Below, piece by piece: positions 44,488 through 50,305 of a DNA stretch of 50,305 nucleotides. A program made the translations under genes and the position numbers. Within the stretch, counting starts at the first letter, position 1; each line of letters begins with the position of its first letter. This stretch comes from an uncultured Mucilaginibacter sp. (GTDB lineage: Bacteria; Bacteroidota; Bacteroidia; Sphingobacteriales; Sphingobacteriaceae): contig CAIPPO010000079.1 of assembly GCA_903866915.1 (NCBI GenBank), positions 1-50,305 on the forward strand, written 5' to 3'. The notes under the pieces were generated by a model. It was not told the DNA's origin. It did not search any database and saw only the letters and a program-made list of their open reading frames with translations.

Positions 44488-45465
44488 TTATTTTCCGGTT
44501 GGTTTAACCTGAACTGTCGGTTGATTCGGCACAACAGATTTTGGCGCATTTGGATCAGGATGAACAATATTCACCATTTCCAGATTAAATACAAGCGTGG
44601 TATATGGTGGCACACCACCGGGATTCCCCTGTTCGCCATAAGCTAATTTAGAAGGTATCACAAAAGTTGCTTTTTCGCCTTTGTTCATCAATTGCAAGCC
44701 TTCATCCCATCCGGCTATCATTTTCTTAACGCCTACCTGTACAGGTATTGGTTTGTAAGGCAAACCTGGATTGTAGTTGTTGTTCTTTTGAGCAACCTCC
44801 TTAATATTAGTTTCAAGTACCTTGCCGTTTAAAAATTTCACGGTATAATAAACATAAGCAGTATCACCTACGGCCGGTTTTTGTCCGCTTCCTTGCTGAT
44901 CAACAATGTAAAAAAGCCCGCTTGGCGTCGTATTGCCTACTAATTTATTGTCGGCAATGTATTTCTTCATTTTCGCATCTTCTGCATTTTTCAGAATAAG
45001 GCTTTGAGCACCCAGGTAGGTTTTAATCTGGCTGTTCCAAACAGAATCAGGCAGCTTGCCTTTAGGTACTACTTTTTCAACCTTGATTTCGTAAACAATA
45101 TATTTTCCTTTAAACGGAGGACGGCGTGGACCACCTTTTTTGTAAAGCGAATCTATATTTGTCTTAACAGTTACGCTATCTCCCTGAGTCAGGTACTGGA
45201 AAACATTAAATACGTCTCCGGGCTGTGTTTTGCGCATTACCAGGTACGATGGCGTACCAGTTTGGTAAGTGCTCATCAAAACTGAGTCGCCTTCAGTTTT
45301 TGCGATAACGTTTACACTTACAAAATCTCCAACATTGATCTTGGACCCACTTTTGTCGGTATGAACATTATATAATAGGCCTGCTGGCGCCTGTTTAAAA
45401 CCGCCATTGCAGCTAGCTAATCCAAGGGCTGCAGCTACTAAAAACACTAAGTTTCTTTTCATCAT
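44488..45465 (-). CDS. Lipoprotein FKBP-type peptidyl-prolyl isomerase (double-domain)
   Basis: A 325-aa paralogue of the adjacent FKBP. Its lipobox ALGLASC places lipid anchoring at Cys19. An N-terminal FKBP-like domain (about 40-130) precedes a helical linker and the canonical C-terminal FKBP (about 200-305; AVGDTAYVYYTVKFLNGKVLET, MIAGWDEGLQLMNKGEKATFVIPSKLAYGEQG). The gene starts immediately after the nrnA stop codon, without a gap, so the two are translationally coupled or at least co-transcribed. Confidence 0.89.
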   Translation of the reverse strand: MMKRNLVFLVAAALGLASCNGGFKQAPAGLLYNVHTDKSGSKINVGDFVSVNVIAKTEGDSVLMSTYQTGTPSYLVMRKTQPGDVFNVFQYLTQGDSVTVKTNIDSLYKKGGPRRPPFKGKYIVYEIKVEKVVPKGKLPDSVWNSQIKTYLGAQSLILKNAEDAKMKKYIADNKLVGNTTPSGLFYIVDQQGSGQKPAVGDTAYVYYTVKFLNGKVLETNIKEVAQKNNNYNPGLPYKPIPVQVGVKKMIAGWDEGLQLMNKGEKATFVIPSKLAYGEQGNPGGVPPYTTLVFNLEMVNIVHPDPNAPKSVVPNQPTVQVKPTGK

Positions 45466-46476
45466 TTATTGCATTAAAAGTTTTTTGTATGTTGGTAATA
45501 TTGATTTAAATTTTTCAATCACTTCCGCTAAACTGTCTGTTGATTCCCCGCCGGCTGCATTACGATGGCCTCCTCCGTTGAAATATTTTTTACATATTTC
45601 GTTAGCCGGGAATTCCCCTTTTGAACGCAGAGAGAGTTTAACTTTACCCTTACGTTCAACAATAAACGCGGTTAGCTTAACTCCTTCAATGGAAAGTCCA
45701 TAATTTACGATACCTTCTGTATCGCCTGTTTCCACATGGTAATGCTCCAGTTCACTTTTGTTTACGGTAATCAGTGAAGTATTAAATTCATGAAAGACCT
45801 CCAGCTTGTTGCTGATGCAATACCCTGTAAATCGCAGCCTTTCTTCTGATATATTGCTATAAACCTGGTCGTGAATAGTTGCATTATTCGCACCCAGATC
45901 GATCAGGTCTGCTACTATCCGATGAACACTGGAAGTGGTGTTTGGCAATTTAAATGAAGCTGAATCAGTCATGATACCGGTATACAGGCAGGTGGCCACA
46001 TCCTTATCGATCAATTCTTTATGGTGCAACTGATTAACGATAAAGTCATAAACTAATTGCGCACTGGCACAAGCTTTTATATCCCAATGCCGGTAATCAT
46101 CAAAATCTTCAGGTTCAAGGTGGTGATCGATCATTACTTTCAAAGCATGACTGGTACGTACTAATTCGCCAAGTTCGTTGATGCGGCTCAATGTGTTAAA
46201 ATCAAGGCAAAAAATCAACTCCGCAGCTGCAACCAATTCGGCGCTTTGTTGAACATTATCGGTATAAATGATCACTTCGCCGTTACCAGGCATCCAGGAT
46301 AAAAAATCGGGGTAGTCTGTCGGGGTAATTACTTTTACATGATGCCCCTGCTGGATGAGATAATTATACAGGCCAAGCGACGAACCCATAGCATCACCAT
46401 CAGGTTTGTGATGCGTAGTGATCACAATGTGGCGGGGTTGTTCCAAAAAATTCCTGAGCTTGGCCAGTTCCAGCAT
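45466..46476 (-). CDS. nrnA: Bifunctional oligoribonuclease / PAP phosphatase NrnA
   Basis: A DHH/DHHA1 phosphoesterase of 336 aa. The N-terminal metal site has KPDGDAMGSS (about 24-33) and the D117-H118-H119 triad in MIDHHLEPEDF, and the C-terminal DHHA1 part ends in GGGHRNAAGG. It degrades nanoRNA and 3',5'-phosphoadenosine phosphate (as shown in Firmicutes); the same role is probable here. It is divergent from ndk and begins an operon with the FKBP gene. Confidence 0.93.
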   Translation of the reverse strand: MLELAKLRNFLEQPRHIVITTHHKPDGDAMGSSLGLYNYLIQQGHHVKVITPTDYPDFLSWMPGNGEVIIYTDNVQQSAELVAAAELIFCLDFNTLSRINELGELVRTSHALKVMIDHHLEPEDFDDYRHWDIKACASAQLVYDFIVNQLHHKELIDKDVATCLYTGIMTDSASFKLPNTTSSVHRIVADLIDLGANNATIHDQVYSNISEERLRFTGYCISNKLEVFHEFNTSLITVNKSELEHYHVETGDTEGIVNYGLSIEGVKLTAFIVERKGKVKLSLRSKGEFPANEICKKYFNGGGHRNAAGGESTDSLAEVIEKFKSILPTYKKLLMQ

Positions 46477-46494
46477 TTATTTTTAAATAGCGTG

Positions 46495-46502
46495 CAAAGC
46501 TA
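46495..46502 (-). promoter_or_regulatory. -7 box of the nrnA-FKBP operon
   Basis: TAGCTTTG on the minus strand is a full consensus -7 match, 18 bases before the nrnA ATG. A TTG lies 17 bases further upstream, two bases shorter than the usual spacer. Confidence 0.6.
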
Positions 46503-46547
46503 AGGAAATAAATTAAATACAAGTTATCTTATTAGCTGATAAAACGC

Positions 46548-46555
46548 TACTTTTG
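46548..46555 (+). promoter_or_regulatory. -7 box of ndk
   Basis: TACTTTTG, followed by C, matches TAnnTTTG and lies 19 bases before the ndk start codon. The two divergent -7 boxes of ndk and nrnA are only about 45 bases apart. No clear -33 was seen. Confidence 0.55.
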
Positions 46556-46574
46556 CGCCAATTTAAATCACGAG

Positions 46575-46994
46575 ATGGAAACCAACAAAACATTTACCAT
46601 GATCAAGCCTGATGCCGTAGAAAACGGCTACACTGGCGCAATTTTAGATCATATTATAAAGGGCGGTTTTAAAATTACCGCAATGAAATACATTTGGTTG
46701 AGCACTGAAAAGGCTGGTCAATTTTATGCAGTGCATAAAGCGCGTCCGTTCTACAACGACCTTGTTGCCTTTATGACTTCAGGCCCGATCGTTGCTGCTA
46801 TTTTGGAAAAAGATAACGCAGTTGAAGATTTCCGGAAATTGATCGGCGCAACCGATCCTGCCAAAGCTGAAGCTGGCACCATACGGCAGCTTTTTGCTAA
46901 GTCAATTGAAGCTAATGCCGTCCATGGATCAGATTCGGATGAAAATGCAGGCATCGAAGGCAGCTTCTTTTTCTCGTCATTCGAACGTTTCTAA
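46575..46994 (+). CDS. ndk: Nucleoside diphosphate kinase
   Basis: A 139-aa enzyme that transfers the gamma-phosphate from ATP to nucleoside diphosphates. It opens with [10 protein letters not shown] and has the catalytic H117 in the family signature [12 protein letters not shown], with the [16 protein letters not shown] loop. Length is normal. It is monocistronic: a large perfect inverted repeat follows the stop. Confidence 0.97.
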   Translation: METNKTFTMIKPDAVENGYTGAILDHIIKGGFKITAMKYIWLSTEKAGQFYAVHKARPFYNDLVAFMTSGPIVAAILEKDNAVEDFRKLIGATDPAKAEAGTIRQLFAKSIEANAVHGSDSDENAGIEGSFFFSSFERF

Positions 46995-47003
46995 AAGCTT
47001 ACT

Positions 47004-47046
47004 ATTTCCGGGGAATTGGGAGTATAAATACTACTTCCCCGGAAAT
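47004..47046. terminator. Large perfect inverted repeat after ndk
   Basis: ATTTCCGGGGAA pairs with TTCCCCGGAAAT over twelve bases around a 19-base loop that can itself fold (AGTA with TACT). There is no long T run afterwards, only AATTTCCT, so it is either a terminator of unusual form or a stabilising 3' hairpin. The right arm can alternatively pair with the next bases (GGAAAT-A-ATTTCC). Confidence 0.55.
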
Positions 47047-47175
47047 AATTTCCTCATTAATTGGAGTTTAGCCATTAAGTTATTAGCTTTATAGGGCAAT
47101 AATTCCAAAATTCAAACCTATTTAAGGGTTGGCAGGGTTTTTGTATTGCTTTTAGTCTATCAATACAACTATATT

Positions 47176-47379
47176 ATGAAATTACTGGTAAAGGGTTTGC
47201 TTTATGCAATAATGATTATAGCGATCATTTTTATTAACGCGCTTTTCTTTATTCACCACCCGCCCGAAGTGCAGTTGCTTTTCATCACACCTGGTTTTAT
47301 CATTCTTGGCTATTCTATTCTGAGTGATGATTTCCGGAAAAAGTCACCTGTCCGGTCGCGCTGGTCTAGAGGAAGATAA
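47176..47379 (+). CDS. Small two-helix membrane protein
   Basis: A 67-aa protein with two hydrophobic helices (LLYAIMIIAIIFINALFFI and LLFITPGFIILGYSIL), a HHPP turn between them and a basic tail (RKKSPVRSRWSRGR). It lacks a known family signature. The ATG was preferred to an upstream TTG because the extra residues add nothing plausible. It ends 14 bases inside the tail of the convergent DUF721 gene, which suggests it is real but compact. Confidence 0.55.
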   Translation: MKLLVKGLLYAIMIIAIIFINALFFIHHPPEVQLLFITPGFIILGYSILSDDFRKKSPVRSRWSRGR

Positions 47380-47656
47380 TCTCTTCTATCAATACCGCAT
47401 TCGCCTCTTTGTTGATTTTTTCAATGATTTGAGTACGAATCATCATCAGCTCATTTTTTATGACCGATGATTCGATGCGGAGAAAAAGTTTTTTATCCCT
47501 GATAAATAGTTCCTTAGTTCTATTTGCTACTGACTTTCCTACCAAACCCGGCCAGGCAGTAATAATGCCGGTTTCGTCATACCGTCTTTTGATTTTGTAA
47601 ACTTGCAGCATTTGGTCGATTGCCTCTTTTAGCGTTTTGTCGTTTGTTTTACGCAT
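47366..47656 (-). CDS. DUF721 (DciA-like) family protein
   Basis: A 96-aa protein with the KH-like DUF721 core (MLQVYKIKRRYDE, then AWPGLVGKSVANRTKELFIR and LFLRIESSVIKNELM). The gene overlaps the recF 3' end by eight bases, the usual arrangement in Bacteroidota, so they are co-translated. In other phyla DciA members help load the replicative helicase; a similar role is inferred here. Confidence 0.87.
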   Translation of the reverse strand: MRKTNDKTLKEAIDQMLQVYKIKRRYDETGIITAWPGLVGKSVANRTKELFIRDKKLFLRIESSVIKNELMMIRTQIIEKINKEANAVLIEEIIFL

Positions 47657-48749
47657 CTACTTCGCCTCCTTTTATGTTAAACACGCGGATATCAACGCCA
47701 ATCTTGTTAAATATCCCGGTAACTTTATTGGCGCTGGTGTCTGTAATAAATACCTGTCCAAAATCGTGATTAGAGACCATCTGCATGAGTTTGGTAACCC
47801 GCTTTTCGTCTAATTTATCAAAAATATCGTCCAGTAGCAACAAAGGTTTAAAGCCTTTCTGCCGGTCGAGAAAAGTATACTGAGCCAGCTTAAGTGCGAT
47901 CAAAAATGACTTTTGCTGACCCTGGGAGCCGAACTTCTTCATCGGCATACCATGAATGGCAAATTGTAGCTCATCGCGATGAATGCCCGTTGTAGTGCGT
48001 TCCAGCGCCCGGTCTTTTTCAAGGGTCTTTTTCAACAGCACTGCCAAATCTTCCTGCAATAACTGCGACTCATAAACAAAATCAACCGTTTCAGCATCGC
48101 TGCTCAGGTATTGGTAGTGCATCTTGAAGATTTCAGCAAAGACCTCCATAAAAGCTTTGCGCTTTTCAAATATTACACGTCCTGAACTAATCAATTGCTC
48201 ATCAAATACAGCTAATAATTCGGGATCATACCTCCCGGTTTCCGCTATTTGTTTTAACAAAGCATTTCGGTTGGTCAAAACTTTGCTATAGGCGATCAGC
48301 TCATCCAAATATCTGTTGTCCGTTTGGGATATAACATTGTCAATAAACCTGCGCCGCTCCTCGCTGCCTTCTATAATAATACTGATATCATAGGGGGATA
48401 TCATCACCAGTGGAAATAGTCCGATATGGTCAGCCAACCTGGTGTAATCCTTTTTATTGCGCTTAAATTGCTTCTTCTGGTTACGCTTAACTGAACAGGC
48501 TACTGTTTCGGGCTGTTTATTCCGATTGAAAATTCCACTAAGAATAAAAAAATCACTGCCCTGTTTGATCTGCTGACTGTCGATCGGGTTAAAATAACTC
48601 TTACAGAGTGACAAATAATGAATAGCATCGAGCAAGTTGGTTTTGCCGGCACCAATATCGCCTGTAAATGCGTTTACACCTTCACTAAAAACCAGGTCGG
48701 CACCGACGTAATTCTTAAAATTGATAACAGAAATGCTTTGGAGGTACAT
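47649..48749 (-). CDS. recF: DNA replication and repair protein RecF
   Basis: RecF is an SMC-like ATPase acting in gap repair and replication-fork restart. The P-loop GDIGAGKTNLLDA lies near residues 30-42, the ABC signature region is KKFGSQGQQKSFLIAL and the Walker B is KPLLLLDDIFDKLDEKR. The start MYLQSISVIN was chosen: an upstream TTG lies within the -7 box and would not be transcribed. Length (366 aa) is normal. Confidence 0.95.
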   Translation of the reverse strand: MYLQSISVINFKNYVGADLVFSEGVNAFTGDIGAGKTNLLDAIHYLSLCKSYFNPIDSQQIKQGSDFFILSGIFNRNKQPETVACSVKRNQKKQFKRNKKDYTRLADHIGLFPLVMISPYDISIIIEGSEERRRFIDNVISQTDNRYLDELIAYSKVLTNRNALLKQIAETGRYDPELLAVFDEQLISSGRVIFEKRKAFMEVFAEIFKMHYQYLSSDAETVDFVYESQLLQEDLAVLLKKTLEKDRALERTTTGIHRDELQFAIHGMPMKKFGSQGQQKSFLIALKLAQYTFLDRQKGFKPLLLLDDIFDKLDEKRVTKLMQMVSNHDFGQVFITDTSANKVTGIFNKIGVDIRVFNIKGGEVDA

Positions 48750-48758
48750 AGTGCGTTT

Positions 48759-48766
48759 CAAAGGTA
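48759..48766 (-). promoter_or_regulatory. -7 box of recF, very short leader
   Basis: TACCTTTG on the minus strand is a full consensus match separated by nine bases from the recF ATG, so the leader would be only a few bases long. No TTG was found at the usual -33 position. Confidence 0.5.
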
Positions 48767-48903
48767 GTAATTTACTTGACTGGGTTGATGAAGTTTAATG
48801 TCTGTTCTATCCCCGGCCTAACTTATTCAAGTTGTTAGGGCAGCTTCAACTTATTAACAGATTCACGTTAAATAACTATCGCTTAAATAATTCCGTTGTA
48901 CTA

Positions 48904-48933
48904 TTGCTTACAAACTTGAAAACTGTATTTTTG
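48904..48933 (+). promoter_or_regulatory. Promoter of the TPR membrane protein
   Basis: TTG, a 19-base spacer and TATTTTTG followed by C give an exact Bacteroidota promoter 23 bases before the ATG. Confidence 0.75.
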
Positions 48934-48956
48934 CAAACTTTAATTTTAGAATAACA

Positions 48957-49661
48957 ATGTCAAAAACGCAAACGAATAGCAAGGCCACAGTTACAGGCAG
49001 TCATATCCCGGCTGCAGACCATAAGGATTCGGGCCAAACAAGCAAGTTTGTACGCGAGAACCAAAAAAGCCTGGCCTTTATAGCTGGTGCCATTGTTTTG
49101 ATGGTACTGCTTTACCTGGGTTACCAGAAATTGTATCTGGCTCCCCGGGAAGAAACTGCTGGTGGCCAAATGTATGCTGCTCAGGATTGGTGGACCAAAA
49201 AAGAATGGGATAAAGCTATAAAAGGCGATGCAGGTTACCCCGGTTTTGAGAAGATCATTGCCGAGTACAGCAATACCAAATCAGCAAATCTTGCTTACTA
49301 TTACCTTGGTATTGCCTATCTGAACAAAGGCGAGTATCGCAAAGCAATAGATAACCTAACCAATTACAGAGGCGGCGACAGCATGGTAGCAGCAGAAGCA
49401 CTTGGTGGTACCGGCGATGCCTATGTTGAGCTTAAAGATTACGATAAAGCTCAGACCTATTTTAAGAAAGCTGCCGATAAGGCCGGTAATAAATTTCTGT
49501 CGCCTTTTTACCTGAAAAAACTTGGATTGGTTTATGAGGCTCAAAAAGACTTCAAATCGGCTTCTGATACCTATAAGAGAATCAAAACCGATTATCCGGA
49601 AAGCACAGAGGCACAAAGCATCGATGCTTATATTGCACGTGCTGATGCGAATGTGCAGTAA
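48957..49661 (+). CDS. Membrane-anchored tetratricopeptide repeat protein (YfgM-like)
   Basis: A 234-aa protein with an N-terminal cytoplasmic tail (about 1-36), one transmembrane helix (AFIAGAIVLMVLLYLGYQKL, about 38-57) and three or more TPR units in the periplasm (LAYYYLGIAYLNKGEYRKAI, GDAYVELKDYDKAQTYFKKA, LVYEAQKDFKSASDTYKRI). This layout matches YfgM-like proteins that associate with the secretion machinery and chaperones. It is transcribed from its own promoter and is divergent from recF. Confidence 0.83.
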   Translation: MSKTQTNSKATVTGSHIPAADHKDSGQTSKFVRENQKSLAFIAGAIVLMVLLYLGYQKLYLAPREETAGGQMYAAQDWWTKKEWDKAIKGDAGYPGFEKIIAEYSNTKSANLAYYYLGIAYLNKGEYRKAIDNLTNYRGGDSMVAAEALGGTGDAYVELKDYDKAQTYFKKAADKAGNKFLSPFYLKKLGLVYEAQKDFKSASDTYKRIKTDYPESTEAQSIDAYIARADANVQ

Positions 49662-49689
49662 GTAATTTGCACTAATTAAAATGGTTGTG

Positions 49690-49720
49690 TTGGTTGTAGC
49701 GGGCTTTTTGCCTACCTTAG
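49690..49720 (+). promoter_or_regulatory. Possible promoter of ribH
   Basis: TTG, a 20-base spacer and TACCTTAG resemble the Bacteroidota promoter with one mismatch in the -7 box, 47 bases before the ribH start codon. Support is moderate only. Confidence 0.35.
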
Positions 49721-49767
49721 TTCAACTAATACAACCATTTTATCGTTTATAACATTTATTACAATAA

Positions 49768-50262
49768 ATGTCTACTCAACTAAAAAATTTATCCGATTTC
49801 TCGCATACCGAAATACCATCGGCTGCACCATACCGTTTCGGCATCGTGGTAGCTGAATGGAATGCCCAGATCACCAATTCGCTGTACCTGGGAGCCTATC
49901 AAAGTCTGGTAAATCATGGCGCATTGCCAGATAATATCTTCAATTATACTGTACCCGGAAGTTTTGAGTTGACGTCTGGTGCCGATCTGCTTTTGAAAAA
50001 TATGCAACTTGATGCGGTTATCTGTTTGGGCTGTGTTATACAAGGCGAGACCAGGCATTTTGATTTTATATGCAACGCTGTGGCTAACGGCATAAGCAAT
50101 GTTGCAATAAAATATTCAAAACCTGTTATATTTGGCGTGTTAACTACTGATAATCAACAGCAGGCCATCGATCGTGCCGGCGGAATACACGGCAATAAAG
50201 GCGATGAAGCCGCTATTACCGCTATTAAAATGGCTAATTTAGCTGAAACATTAAAATCCTGA
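49768..50262 (+). CDS. ribH: 6,7-dimethyl-8-ribityllumazine synthase
   Basis: RibH condenses 5-amino-6-ribitylaminouracil with dihydroxybutanone phosphate in the penultimate step of riboflavin synthesis and assembles into pentamers or capsids. The 164-aa protein has VAEWNAQITNSL (28-39), VPGSFELTSGADLL (62-75), the phosphate loop VIQGETRHFDFI with catalytic H97 and the late FGVLTTDNQQQAIDRAGG. Length is normal. No FMN riboswitch was recognised before it. Confidence 0.96.
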   Translation: MSTQLKNLSDFSHTEIPSAAPYRFGIVVAEWNAQITNSLYLGAYQSLVNHGALPDNIFNYTVPGSFELTSGADLLLKNMQLDAVICLGCVIQGETRHFDFICNAVANGISNVAIKYSKPVIFGVLTTDNQQQAIDRAGGIHGNKGDEAAITAIKMANLAETLKS

Positions 50263-50288
50263 CGAACGTTTAAAGTCTGTATTGAACA

Positions 50289-50305
50289 ATGAAAAAACTA
50301 ATTTA
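50289..50305 (+). CDS. Start of a further gene, cut by the window end
   Basis: An ATG followed by codons M-K-K-L-I lies 26 bases after the ribH stop on the same strand, the beginning typical of a signal peptide. Only five codons are visible, so nothing more can be said. Confidence 0.35.

Noticed and set aside
1..50305. CRISPR array, prophage, insertion sequence or integron
   Set aside because: No regularly spaced repeats, transposase, integrase or phage structural gene was seen anywhere in the window.

Overview
The window looks like a chromosomal segment of a Bacteroidota member, most likely the Sphingobacteriaceae (Mucilaginibacter/Pedobacter-like). The evidence is the fused LpxC-FabZ, a PorX-type REC-PglZ response regulator, a cargo protein with a type IX secretion (T9SS) type A tail, a SusC/SusD pair, almost no Shine-Dalgarno sites, and promoters of the Bacteroidota form TTG-N19/20-TAnnTTTG. 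The family is recognised from the sequence; the genus is an inference.

Positions 1-5.5 kb hold a lipid A block on the minus strand (HD phosphohydrolase, lpxD, lpxC-fabZ, and the first five codons of lpxA) and porX on the plus strand. A 3.8 kb T9SS-secreted protein (5.5-9.3 kb, minus) lies between porX and tsaE-ald. Then come tRNA-Asp(GTC) with a clear promoter and terminator, and an RMD1/DUF155 membrane protein.

Positions 12.9-28.7 kb form one tightly packed minus-strand run of eleven genes: SusC receptor, SusD lipoprotein, Tat-exported flavin amine oxidase, aldehyde dehydrogenase, class III aminotransferase, a second aldehyde dehydrogenase, NhaC-type antiporter, two GNAT acetyltransferases, a second class III aminotransferase and an amidohydrolase. 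Together they read as an uptake and catabolic operon for an amine-type nutrient (amine to aldehyde to omega-amino acid to semialdehyde to succinate-like acid). An unrecognised divergent gene (29.1 kb) with a DNA-binding-like segment faces it across an intergenic region rich in repeated motifs, and could be its regulator.

Positions 30.3-35.2 kb are accessory: an SAM-hydrolase-family protein with a signal peptide, a secreted papain-like protein, an SDR, a phytanoyl-CoA-dioxygenase-family protein, and a beta-carbonic-anhydrase relative that has lost its zinc site. The SDR and dioxygenase genes share a TAGACTTT motif in their upstream regions. Positions 35.4-42.4 kb hold a four-gene exported cluster of the type common in Planctomycetes (DUF1549/DUF1553 with cytochrome c, DUF1501, NHL-type propeller, and a multidomain membrane cytochrome).

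Positions 42.4-50.3 kb return to housekeeping: tatD, two FKBP isomerases, nrnA, ndk, a small membrane protein, DUF721, recF, a TPR membrane protein and ribH. No insertion sequence, prophage or CRISPR array was seen. The most interesting items are the SusCD-amine operon with its candidate regulator, the zinc-less carbonic anhydrase relative, the exported SAM-hydrolase homologue and the Planctomycete-type cluster.
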